Of a stretch of DNA of 51,313 bases, positions 1-7,241 are shown piece by piece (position 1 is the stretch's first letter; every line of letters starts with the position of its first letter). The stretch covers positions 1-51,313 of the forward strand of contig JBBDJG010000002.1 in assembly GCA_040880005.1 (NCBI GenBank). Direction: 5' to 3'. The position numbers and the translations under genes were made by a program. The stretch comes from JBBDJG01 sp040880005 (GTDB taxonomy: Bacteria; Actinomycetota; Thermoleophilia; Solirubrobacterales; JBBDJG01). Under the pieces are notes generated by a model, which was not told the origin of the DNA, ran no database searches, and was given only the letters and a program-made list of their open reading frames with translations.

Positions 1-66
1 AGCGGGTCGGACACCACCAGCCCGTGGGACCAGGGTGACACTGACGAACCCTACCCGCCCGACTGA
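1..66 (+). CDS. Possible 3' end of a truncated gene (C-terminal 21 codons)
   Basis: The frame from base 1 is open and ends in TGA at 64-66, giving an acidic, proline-containing tail (ending EPYPPD). It lies 17 bases before the next gene on the same strand, which would fit an operon. Nothing in 21 residues identifies a family, and a chance open frame is quite possible at this GC content. The upstream part lies outside the window. Confidence 0.3.
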   Translation, partial: SGSDTTSPWDQGDTDEPYPPD

Positions 67-83
67 TCTAAGGTGTCTTCGCG

Positions 84-1145
84 ATGAGCACCGATAAGCG
101 ATACGGGCAGCTGGGTTTGTTGCTCGAAATGCCAACCCAGCGGGAGAACGTCGCACTGGCAGCGCGGGCCGAGGCCGCCGGCTTCGACTCGGTGTGGGCT
201 CCCGAGTTCCACAATCACTCGGGCGCGCTGGCGCTCGCGGGAGCGGCGCTCGTAACCGAGCGCGTGGGACTTGGAACCGCGATCTCCTGGGCGTTCGGTC
301 GCTCACCGTTGCTCAGCGCCGTGACAGCGCTGGACCTGGACGAGATGTCGGACGGTCGTTTCGTTCTGGGCCTCGGCACCGGGACCAAGCGCATGCGCAC
401 CGACTGGCTGGGGGCGCCGGCGGAGCGTCCGGCGCGTCGCGCTTTGGAGACGATCGAGGCGATACGCGCGGTGTTCCAGTCGGCGAGCGCCGGTCAGATC
501 GAGTACGACGGCGACCTCGTCAGCCTGAGGGTGCGTCCCTACGGGCGGGCCGGTCAACTACGCGATGACATTCCGATCTATCTGGCGGCGGTCAACGAGC
601 TGATGGCACAAACGGCCGGCGCCGTCGCCGACGGCGTGGTGGCCCATCCAATGGCCACACAACTGTACATCGACGAGGTGATGCGCCCGGCGATCGAGCT
701 GGGCGCGCGCGCCGAGGAGCGCGATCCCGCCGTGGTCACGATCGCCGACTGGGTCGTCGCAGCCGTGTCGAACGATCCGGAGAGGGCCCGTCGCGACGCA
801 GCCCGCCAGATCGCGTTCCACGCGACGGTGCGCACCTACGATCGCGTGCTGGCGCTGCACGGGTTCACCGAGGTCGCTCTTCAGATCCGCGAGCTATGGA
901 AGAGGTTCGACCTCGACGGAATGACCGCCCTCGTGACCGACGAGATGATCGACGCGATGGCCGTCGCCGGAACCCCCGACGAATGCCGCTCGAAGCTGGC
1001 CGGGCGGGCGGGCAACACGGACCTGGCGCTGCTCGGCGCGCCGGTGGTGGCGACCGACCCGGACAGCGTCCGCGACTACCATCGGGCGATCCTGGAAACG
1101 TTCGCCGACAGCGTCGAAGATCCGGTCGGCGCGCATGTACACTGA
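84..1145 (+). CDS. LLM-class (luciferase-like) flavin/F420-dependent oxidoreductase
   Basis: A 353-residue single-domain protein of the bacterial luciferase-like TIM-barrel family. Visible family features are the N-terminal strand GQLGLLLEM, the AEAAGFDSVWAPEF segment, the run LALAGAALVTERVGLGTAI, and DEMSDGRFVLGLGTGTK, the usual loop after beta-4. In Actinobacteria most members of this class use coenzyme F420 rather than FMN. That cofactor choice is inferred from the family and not from a diagnostic residue. The substrate is unknown. A weak AGG lies 12-14 bases before the ATG. No neighbouring gene suggests a pathway; the gene downstream is a small membrane protein. Confidence 0.85.
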   Translation: MSTDKRYGQLGLLLEMPTQRENVALAARAEAAGFDSVWAPEFHNHSGALALAGAALVTERVGLGTAISWAFGRSPLLSAVTALDLDEMSDGRFVLGLGTGTKRMRTDWLGAPAERPARRALETIEAIRAVFQSASAGQIEYDGDLVSLRVRPYGRAGQLRDDIPIYLAAVNELMAQTAGAVADGVVAHPMATQLYIDEVMRPAIELGARAEERDPAVVTIADWVVAAVSNDPERARRDAARQIAFHATVRTYDRVLALHGFTEVALQIRELWKRFDLDGMTALVTDEMIDAMAVAGTPDECRSKLAGRAGNTDLALLGAPVVATDPDSVRDYHRAILETFADSVEDPVGAHVH

Positions 1146-1209
1146 GGCGGCTGGCTATCGCGCCCCGGCCGCGGGAGCGCACCGTTGTACGTTGTATGGA
1201 GTGGCATAG

Positions 1210-1482
1210 ATGGGTTGGACTCTCTTCTTCATGATGGTCGTGTTGAAGATCCCGATGATCTTCGCCGCCTACGTGATCTGGTACGCGATCAGGGACGAGC
1301 CCGATCCTGAGGTCGAGCCGGGGACCGACAAGGGCCCACGTCGCAAGATGCCGCCCTTTCCGCGCTGGCCGCGCCGTGGTCCCGCCGGTGGCGGCGCCGG
1401 CTGCAAGCCGCTCCCGTGCCCGCAATGGCAGGCGCAGGAGCCGCAGCCGATCGCCGGCACGGTGGCGCGCAGCCGCGACTGA
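1210..1482 (+). CDS. Small single-pass membrane protein, unknown function
   Basis: A 90-residue protein with one N-terminal hydrophobic helix (about residues 3-26, WTLFFMMVVLKIPMIFAAYV) followed by a proline- and arginine-rich, presumably cytoplasmic tail containing PPFPRWPRRG. A GGAGTGG sequence lies 8 bases before the ATG, a good ribosome-binding site. It follows the LLM oxidoreductase by 64 bases on the same strand and is convergent with the sigH-like gene. I do not recognise a family. The tail composition is typical of short actinobacterial membrane proteins. Confidence 0.6.
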   Translation: MGWTLFFMMVVLKIPMIFAAYVIWYAIRDEPDPEVEPGTDKGPRRKMPPFPRWPRRGPAGGGAGCKPLPCPQWQAQEPQPIAGTVARSRD

Positions 1483-1550
1483 GGACGCTGCCCCACGCGA
1501 TGGGTTGCAGTCGTCGGAAGGCCACTAGGCAGACAGAGGTGCTGCGGCTG

Positions 1551-2300
1551 TCAAGCCGAGTCCGGCACCATCCGCGAGTCGAGGTGCAGCCCGACCTTGC
1601 GCTTCACCCTCTGGAGCGCGTTATCGACCGTCTTGGTATCGCAGTCGAGCCGTTCGGCCACTTCCTCGTAGGACCGCCCGTCGAGATACAGCGATAGCAC
1701 GCGGCTTTCCAGGTCGCTCAGCACGCCGGTGATGCACGACACCAGGCTGTTGATCTCTTCGCTCGAGATCACCTGATTGACGGGATCGTTGACGTTCGAG
1801 GACGGCAAGATGTCCGCCATCGTCGGCTCTCCGTCGTCGCTGGCCGACGCAGGCGTCTGGCTGAACGAAACGTAGGAGTTGAGCGGCGTGTGCTTGTTTC
1901 GCGTCGCGGTCTTCACGGCCGTGATGATCTGCCTCGTGATACACAGCTCGGCGAAGTTCCGGAAGCTTGACTCGCGATCCGTGCGGTAGTCGCGAATCGC
2001 CTTGTACAGACCCACCAGGCCCTCCTGGATCAGGTCGTCCGAGTCGCCTCCGATCAGGAAGTACGACGACGCCTTCAGGCGCACGAAGCCGTGGTAACGG
2101 CGGATCATGTGGTCGGATGCCTCTCGCACACCCTGCTTCGCGAGCGCGACGAGATAGTCGTCGTCAGGCTCGAGTTGCGCTTGACGGCGCGGCTTTGCTG
2201 CTGCGGGCCCCGAGACCCGCCTGGCGAGACGCGTCTGCGTACTGCGTGCGACGCGGCTAGCGGATTTTGTAGCTGCTCTTCGCGGCGTGGGAACGGCCAC
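1551..2300 (-). CDS. sigH: RNA polymerase sigma factor of the SigH/RpoE-like sigma-70 family
   Basis: About 249 residues. After a basic, alanine-rich N-terminal extension of about 40 residues come region 2 (MIRRYHGFVRLKASSYF, then DDLIQEGLVGLYKAIRDY, the core-binding and -10 segment) and region 4 (VLSLYLDGRSYEEVAERLDC then TKTVDNALQRVKRKV, a helix-turn-helix for the -35). This is the layout of Bacillus SigH and of the SigH-like factors common in Thermoleophilia. Gene order supports this: rlmB and cysS lie just upstream, as in Bacillus. I chose GTG at 2300 because AGGAGG ends six bases before it; ATG at 2306 directly abuts that AGGAGG and GTG at 2315 has no ribosome-binding site. It has its own promoter and likely operators. 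Confidence 0.9.
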   Translation of the reverse strand: MAVPTPRRAATKSASRVARSTQTRLARRVSGPAAAKPRRQAQLEPDDDYLVALAKQGVREASDHMIRRYHGFVRLKASSYFLIGGDSDDLIQEGLVGLYKAIRDYRTDRESSFRNFAELCITRQIITAVKTATRNKHTPLNSYVSFSQTPASASDDGEPTMADILPSSNVNDPVNQVISSEEINSLVSCITGVLSDLESRVLSLYLDGRSYEEVAERLDCDTKTVDNALQRVKRKVGLHLDSRMVPDSA

Positions 2301-2387
2301 TTCCATCCTCCTCACTCGGCGGCCGCGTCACGCGGTCGCGTCGATCGGGTGATGGCGCGCACCTCCCCTGGCGCCTTGAACAATCTT

Positions 2388-2438
2388 CAACCTGAGATTG
2401 AAGCTTTCGGCCTTAGCCTCGACTCCAACCTTAGATTG
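2388..2438. promoter_or_regulatory. Two 13-bp imperfect-palindrome repeats at the sigH start site (candidate operators)
   Basis: CAACCTGAGATTG (2388-2400) and CAACCTTAGATTG (2426-2438) differ at one base and each has CAA-N7-TTG dyad symmetry. Their centres are 38 bases apart. The upstream copy covers the predicted transcription start of the sigH promoter and the other sits about 40-50 bases into the leader. The pairing looks like a repressor binding pair, but a leader RNA element is not excluded. No regulator can be named from the sequence. Confidence 0.5.
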
Positions 2439-2444
2439 CGCGCG

Positions 2445-2472
2445 ATTCTACGGAGTTATGGAGACGTGTCAA
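2445..2472 (-). promoter_or_regulatory. Promoter of the sigH-like gene
   Basis: On the minus strand a perfect -35 TTGACA (2472-2467) is followed by a 16-base spacer and the -10 TAGAAT (2450-2445). The predicted transcript starts near 2438 and has a leader of about 138 bases before the GTG at 2300. This is one of the best sigma-70-type promoters in the window. Confidence 0.7.
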
Positions 2473-2514
2473 GCAAGTGGTCTCCCTGCAACGCAGCCGG
2501 TCGAACATACGTTT

Positions 2515-3204
2515 CTAATTGGTTCGTTGCCGAACGGCTTCGTACAACAGCACCGCGGCCACGGCTGAGACGTTCAAAGAGTCGATCCGACCCTTGATCG
2601 GCACCGAGACGAGCTGGTCGCAGGAATCGGCGACGCGCTTGCGCAGCCCCTTGCCTTCCGACCCGAGCACCAAGACAACTCGCCCGCGGTAGTCGGGCTG
2701 CGTGTAGGGCACCGCCGCTTTCGCGTCGGCACCGTAGATCCAGGCACCTGCTTGCTTGGCGTGGCCCAGGTAGTCGGCCAGGTTCCGGACGCGAGCGATC
2801 GCGAGATGCTCGACCGCGCCGGCCGAGGCCCGGCAGACCGTGGGCGTTATCTGCGCCGAACGACGTTCCGGCATCACGACCCCACTCGCACCCGCGCACT
2901 CAGCAGAACGGCAGATGGCACCCAGGTTGCGCGGGTCCTGAACCTCGTCGATTGCCACCAGCAGAGCATCGTCGGCCGCCAGCAGCTCGTTCGCCTCGCT
3001 GTAGGGATAGTCGCCGGCCTCGCAGGCGAGGCCCTGGTGGTCCGGCGAGCTGCAGAGCCGCTCGATCTCCTCCGCGCTGACGATCGTCGCGTCGAGGTCC
3101 GCCGGCAAGGCCGCGATATCCCGCTCGCGCGCGACCCACGCACGCAGCACCGCGCGCCGGCCCCGTATGGCCTCGAGCACCGGATTGCGACCGTAGAGGA
3201 TCAC
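2515..3204 (-). CDS. rlmB: 23S rRNA (guanosine-2'-O-)-methyltransferase RlmB, TrmH/SpoU family
   Basis: A 229-residue SPOUT methyltransferase that would 2'-O-methylate a guanosine in 23S rRNA (G2251 in E. coli numbering) using S-adenosylmethionine. All three SpoU motifs are present: DPRNLGAICRSAE (motif 1, about residue 90), LGSEGKGL (motif 2) and IDSLNVSAVAAVLLYEA (motif 3) that forms the knotted cofactor site. A short N-terminal substrate-binding domain (YGRNPVLEAI) precedes them. The ATG overlaps the cysS stop codon by four bases (ATGA), so translation is probably coupled. The cysS-rlmB-sigH order matches Bacillus, where mrnC lies between cysS and rlmB; that gene is absent here. Confidence 0.93.
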   Translation of the reverse strand: MILYGRNPVLEAIRGRRAVLRAWVARERDIAALPADLDATIVSAEEIERLCSSPDHQGLACEAGDYPYSEANELLAADDALLVAIDEVQDPRNLGAICRSAECAGASGVVMPERRSAQITPTVCRASAGAVEHLAIARVRNLADYLGHAKQAGAWIYGADAKAAVPYTQPDYRGRVVLVLGSEGKGLRKRVADSCDQLVSVPIKGRIDSLNVSAVAAVLLYEAVRQRTN

Positions 3205-4586
3205 CGATCGATGCGTACGAGGGTTGGGCCCTCGGGCATGTCCCTGACCTCGTAGCCCATCGCGGCAAGTTCCTCGCGCAGCTCGTCGGCGCGACCGAAG
3301 TCACGCTCGCGGCGCGCTTGCTCACGCGCGTCGGCGAGTTGCTGAGCCTTGACGTCCGCTGCCTCATGCGCATCGAGCAAGTTCTTGAGCCCGAACACGC
3401 CCAGCATCTCACCGAGCGCAACCCGAACGGCGCCCAGGTCGACCGACCCGCCGTTGGCGCGATTGACCAAGTCGAACATCGACGCCACCGCTTCCGGAGT
3501 GTTGAAGTCGGCGCGCAGCGCAGCAAAAAAACGGTCGCGTAACTCGGAGACCGCCGGATCATCAGCGCCTGGCGTCTGATCGACAACCGAGCGGCATAGG
3601 TTCCGGATGCGCTCCACCGAGCTTCGCGCCTGCTCGAGCGAGTCGTCGTTGAATGCGAGCGGCTGCCGGTAGTGGCCGGTGAGGAAGTACAGGATCAGCG
3701 CATCGCGGCCGGCCTCGTCGAGCGCCTCACCCAACGACTTGATGTTGCCGGCGGACTTGGCCATCTTCTCCTCGCCGAAGCGGACCATCCCGTTGTGCAT
3801 CCAGATACGCGCGAGCGGCCGGTCGCGGGCCGCCTCGCTCTGCGCGATCTCGTTCTCGTGATGCGGAAAGATCAGGTCGGATCCGCCGCCGTGGACGTCG
3901 AAGTCGAGCCCGAGCAACTGTTCCGCCATCGCCGAGCATTCAATGTGCCAGCCGGGCCGGCCAGGCCCCCATGGCGAGGGCCACGAGCTGTCCTCGTCGG
4001 GCTTTTGCGCCTTCCACAGCGCGAAGTCGAGTGCGTCGCGCTTGAGGTCGCTGAGATCGTCGGGCTCACCCTGTTCCACCGACGCCATCTCGTCCAAACG
4101 GCGGTTCGAGAGCTTCCCGTACTCGTCGAAGCTGCGAACGCTGAAGTAGACGTCGCCACCCGACTCGTAGGCGTGGCCGTTATCGATCAGCGATCGGATC
4201 AGGTCGACGATCGGGGCGATCATCTCGCTGGCGAGCGGCCATGCATCGGGGCGTCCCAGCCCGAGCCGGTCGGTGTCGGCGAGGTAGGCCTCGGTCATTT
4301 CCCGCGCCAACTGCTGTGAGGGCTTGCCCCGCTCGCGCGCCGCAACGTAGATCTTGTCATTGATGTCGGTGACGTTGATCACCAGCGTGACGTCGAAGCC
4401 CTCGTGCTCGAGCAGCCGCTTGAACAGCATGAAGACGACAAACGGGCGCGCGTTGCCGACGTGGATGCGCGAATAGACGGTCGGGCCACAAGCGTAGATC
4501 GCGATCTTTCCGGGGTCGCGCGGCTCGAGCGTGCACAACTGACCGCTCAGCGTGTCGTGGATACGGATCTCGCCCTGCTCGGACAC
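3201..4586 (-). CDS. cysS: Cysteinyl-tRNA synthetase
   Basis: 461 residues, normal length for CysRS, a class I synthetase that charges tRNA-Cys. The N-terminal zinc-site cysteine region (YACGPTVYS) is followed by the HIGH-type motif HVGN and later the KMSKS-type motif KMAKS (in GEEKMAKSAGN). The zinc ligands continue in GWHIECSAMA and GGGSDLIFPHHENEIAQSEA. A DALR-like C-terminal helical region completes the protein. It follows ispF after nine bases and overlaps rlmB by four, so it sits within the ispD-PHP-ispF-cysS-rlmB minus-strand run. Confidence 0.97.
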   Translation of the reverse strand: MSEQGEIRIHDTLSGQLCTLEPRDPGKIAIYACGPTVYSRIHVGNARPFVVFMLFKRLLEHEGFDVTLVINVTDINDKIYVAARERGKPSQQLAREMTEAYLADTDRLGLGRPDAWPLASEMIAPIVDLIRSLIDNGHAYESGGDVYFSVRSFDEYGKLSNRRLDEMASVEQGEPDDLSDLKRDALDFALWKAQKPDEDSSWPSPWGPGRPGWHIECSAMAEQLLGLDFDVHGGGSDLIFPHHENEIAQSEAARDRPLARIWMHNGMVRFGEEKMAKSAGNIKSLGEALDEAGRDALILYFLTGHYRQPLAFNDDSLEQARSSVERIRNLCRSVVDQTPGADDPAVSELRDRFFAALRADFNTPEAVASMFDLVNRANGGSVDLGAVRVALGEMLGVFGLKNLLDAHEAADVKAQQLADAREQARRERDFGRADELREELAAMGYEVRDMPEGPTLVRIDR

Positions 4587-4595
4587 GGGCGCCTG

Positions 4596-5078
4596 CTAGC
4601 GCTCGATCAACACTACGGCCATCGCGGCGATGCCCTCGCCGCGTCCCACGAGCCCCATGCCCTCGTTGGTCGTTCCCTTGATGTTGATATGCGCGTCGCG
4701 AATGCCGACGGCAGCGGCAATCCGGTGACGCATCTCTTCGCTGTGGGGAACGATCTTCGGGCTCTCGGCGATCACGGTCACATCAACGTTGCAGATCTTC
4801 CAGCCCGGCTCGGCAACAAGCCACAGAGTCTGTCCCAACAACTCGATGCTGTTCGCGTCGCGATAGCGCTCGTCGGTGTCGGGAAACTGCTGGCCTATGT
4901 CCCCCAGCCCCGTCGCGCCGAGCAGCGCATCGATCACCGCATGAGTCACGACGTCAGCATCCGAATGGCCCTCCAGGCCCTTCTCGCCCTCGAACTCGAC
5001 ACCTCCGAGCACGAGCTTGCGCCCTTCCGCAAACCGATGCGAGTCGTAACCGAACCCGATCCTGTGCTCTTCGCTCAT
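4596..5078 (-). CDS. ispF: 2-C-methyl-D-erythritol 2,4-cyclodiphosphate synthase
   Basis: 160 residues, typical for IspF, the zinc enzyme of the MEP isoprenoid pathway that cyclises CDP-methylerythritol 2-phosphate with release of CMP. Visible motifs are RIGFGYDSHRF (metal Asp/His), LEGHSDADVVTHAVIDALLGA, GDIGQQFPD and the C-terminal TTNEGMGLVGRGEGIAAMA. The ATG overlaps the stop of the upstream PHP gene by four bases (ATGA). IspD, the enzyme two steps earlier, is encoded just upstream in the same run. Confidence 0.97.
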   Translation of the reverse strand: MSEEHRIGFGYDSHRFAEGRKLVLGGVEFEGEKGLEGHSDADVVTHAVIDALLGATGLGDIGQQFPDTDERYRDANSIELLGQTLWLVAEPGWKICNVDVTVIAESPKIVPHSEEMRHRIAAAVGIRDAHINIKGTTNEGMGLVGRGEGIAAMAVVLIER

Positions 5079-5911
5079 CCCAGCGGCTCCATCGTCCGTC
5101 GCCTTTCTTCGAATACGCAGATCTCTCCGACTCCCGCTTCCCGAAGGTACTCGACCGCCCTGTCGTAGCCGAACCCGATCTGCTCGGGCAGATGTGCGTC
5201 GGAGGATAGGGCCACCGGCCGGCCCGCCTCCAGCAGCATGTCGAGCAGCTCGCGAGTTGGATAGATCTCCTCGATCGGCTTGCGCAAACCGGCGGTCGAT
5301 ACCTCCACGGCCACGTTCGAGCCGGCGATCGACTCGATCGCTAGCTCATAGAAGAAGCGGGGATCGCGATCCGGCTTCGGGCGGCTGGAGCCCCAGACTT
5401 TGACCAGGTCGGGGTGCGCAAGGATGTCGTAGAGCCCGCTGGCGGCGGCTGCGCCCAGCGATCTGAAGTACTCGCTCCACACCTGATCTGCATCGGACAC
5501 GCTCCAGGTACCGTACTCGGAGTGATCGACAGCCCGATCGCCGATGAAGTGCACCGATCCGATCACGTAGTCCCACGGCCGATCGGCGAGCAGGTCCGCG
5601 ATCTGCTCCTCTTTGCCCGAGACGTAGTCGACCTCGAGCCCGAGCTTGACCGCGTGGCCGGCGGCCTTCATCCCTTGCACGAACTCGACGTACGCGTCGA
5701 GGTCGTCCACCGCCTGCTCCTTCCAAAACGGGTGGTCCCAGACATCGAGCGCCTGCCCAAAGCGGTGCACGTGCTCGGAGAACCCTAGCTCGCCGACTCC
5801 CACATCAGCCGCCGCCCGCAGATAGAGCTTGACGTTGTCCTCGGTGAAGTGTCGCTTCGCCGTCGCCTCACGCTCGTCGGGTCGCAGATGGGTGTGGTAG
5901 TCAGTCAGCAT
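5075..5911 (-). CDS. PHP-domain phosphatase, histidinol-phosphatase (HisK) type
   Basis: 278 residues of the PHP (polymerase and histidinol phosphatase) superfamily. Metal ligands are seen in DYHTHLR (residues 4-10), GFSEHVHRFG, IGSVHFIG, LAHPDLVK and LSSDAHLPEQIG, all in the expected order, so a tri-metal active site is likely intact. Family members hydrolyse L-histidinol phosphate, but related enzymes act on other small phosphate esters. It overlaps ispD by 11 bases and ispF by four. The tight coupling to the MEP genes raises the possibility of a different substrate; nothing in the sequence decides this. Confidence 0.85.
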   Translation of the reverse strand: MLTDYHTHLRPDEREATAKRHFTEDNVKLYLRAAADVGVGELGFSEHVHRFGQALDVWDHPFWKEQAVDDLDAYVEFVQGMKAAGHAVKLGLEVDYVSGKEEQIADLLADRPWDYVIGSVHFIGDRAVDHSEYGTWSVSDADQVWSEYFRSLGAAAASGLYDILAHPDLVKVWGSSRPKPDRDPRFFYELAIESIAGSNVAVEVSTAGLRKPIEEIYPTRELLDMLLEAGRPVALSSDAHLPEQIGFGYDRAVEYLREAGVGEICVFEERRRTMEPLG

Positions 5912-6590
5912 CGCCGTCGGCGACCAGAAGCTCCGCGAGCTTCAGATCGGCGGGAACCGTCACCTTGATGTTGTCGGGCCTCGCCGGCGCGATGCGCACG
6001 TCGCCGCCGATGCGCTCCACGAGCTGGGCGTCATCGGTGACGGCGCCCAGGTCGTTCGCCCCGGCGAGCGCTTCACCCAGAACCGTGGCGCGAAATGCCT
6101 GTGGCGTCTGAACCGCCCACAGAGTCGAGCGATCGAGCGTGTCGGTCACGCGCCGATCGGCATCCACGGTCTTGATCGTGTCGGTTACCGGCACGGCGGC
6201 GACCACGCCGTCGCAGTCGAAGCGCTCGAGCTCGTTTACGCAGAGATCGAACAGGTCTGGACGCGCGAGCGGACGCGCCGCATCGTGGACGAGCACCACC
6301 TCCGCCGAGCCGGCGGCGCTCAGCGCGCTTCGCACCGACTCCGATCGACTGGATCCACCGGTCACAACCTGCAACGGCAGAGTCGGCGCCGCCTCGCGGG
6401 CGACGGCGTCGATGCGCGCCTCGTGGCGCGCGGGCGCCGCCACGACGACGGCGATCACCGCTTCGGAGGCCGCCAGCGACCGCATGCTCCAGGCGATCAT
6501 CGGCTCACCGGCCAACTCGACCAGCGCCTTCGGCGAGCCGACACCAAGCCGTTCGCCCGAACCCGCCGCGACCAGAAGAGCGGTGGCCAT
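5901..6590 (-). CDS. ispD: 2-C-methyl-D-erythritol 4-phosphate cytidylyltransferase
   Basis: About 229 residues. IspD transfers CMP from CTP to methylerythritol 4-phosphate in the MEP pathway. The CTP-binding loop LLVAAGSGERLG with PKALVELAG is at the N terminus, followed by VLVHDAARPLARPDL and the C-terminal TDDAQLVERIGGDVRI typical of the family. I chose ATG at 6590; a GTG lies immediately upstream at 6593, and neither has a strong ribosome-binding site. carD is 59 bases upstream on the same strand, also its neighbour in many Actinobacteria. Confidence 0.95.
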   Translation of the reverse strand: MATALLVAAGSGERLGVGSPKALVELAGEPMIAWSMRSLAASEAVIAVVVAAPARHEARIDAVAREAAPTLPLQVVTGGSSRSESVRSALSAAGSAEVVLVHDAARPLARPDLFDLCVNELERFDCDGVVAAVPVTDTIKTVDADRRVTDTLDRSTLWAVQTPQAFRATVLGEALAGANDLGAVTDDAQLVERIGGDVRIAPARPDNIKVTVPADLKLAELLVADGDAD

Positions 6591-6649
6591 CACCCGTTGA
6601 ACCAGAGGCGCTCTCGCGATGGCGCTCAGCCGGCGCGCACGATCGACGC

Positions 6650-7219
6650 CTACTTGGTCGCCGTCGCGCGGCCCTCGTTGGTCTCCTCGAGCAGGTTGTC
6701 GAGGTACTCCTCGGCCTCTTCCTCTTCCTTGTCGAGGGCGTACATCAACTCCGAAGAGAGGATCTTCTTCGCGCGCGTGAACATCTGCTTCTCTCCGGTG
6801 GAAAGACCCTTCTGGAAGTCGCGGATCGCCAGGTTGCGCACGACCTCCGACAGCTCGAAGACATCTCCCGTCTTCATCTTGTCGCGATTGTGTTTGAAGC
6901 GGCGGTTCCAGTTCTTGGGCATCTGGCTGATGTCGTCCTGGAGAACGGACAGGACGCGCTTGACGTCCTTCTCACCGATCACGCGCCTCAGCCCAGCTCT
7001 GCCCGCGCTGTCGGTAGGTACCAGCACGGTCATGTCGTTGTGCAAGATCTTGATCGTCAGATACTCACGCCTCTCACCGAGCACTTCCTTGCGCTCCTTC
7101 TTGAGCACCTTGCCGGCGCCGTGGTGCGGGTAGACGACCTTGTCGCCCACCTTGTACCTAATCTGCGGCCCCGTATGCTGAAAGCCCGCCTCTTCTTGCT
7201 CGGTTATTACGTGTGTGAT
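6650..7219 (-). CDS. carD: CarD-family transcription factor (RNA polymerase-binding)
   Basis: CarD binds the RNA polymerase beta subunit and stabilises the open complex. The RNAP-interaction domain starts KVGDKVVYPHHGAGKV; the conserved tryptophan that props open DNA is in PKNWNRRFKHN, followed by the helical DNA-binding C-terminal domain. The first conventional start (GTG at 7150) cuts into the conserved KVGD strand. Upstream the frame stays open with no ATG, GTG or TTG. A perfect AAGGAGG (7231-7225) sits five bases before an in-frame ATC at 7219-7217, giving 189 residues, so I propose an ATC start. An ATT at 7162 would match the M. tuberculosis N terminus. Function is secure; the start is a hypothesis. 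Confidence 0.9.
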   Translation of the reverse strand: MTHVITEQEEAGFQHTGPQIRYKVGDKVVYPHHGAGKVLKKERKEVLGERREYLTIKILHNDMTVLVPTDSAGRAGLRRVIGEKDVKRVLSVLQDDISQMPKNWNRRFKHNRDKMKTGDVFELSEVVRNLAIRDFQKGLSTGEKQMFTRAKKILSSELMYALDKEEEEAEEYLDNLLEETNEGRATATK

Positions 7220-7241
7220 GGTGTCCTCCTTAGAGCAACGC

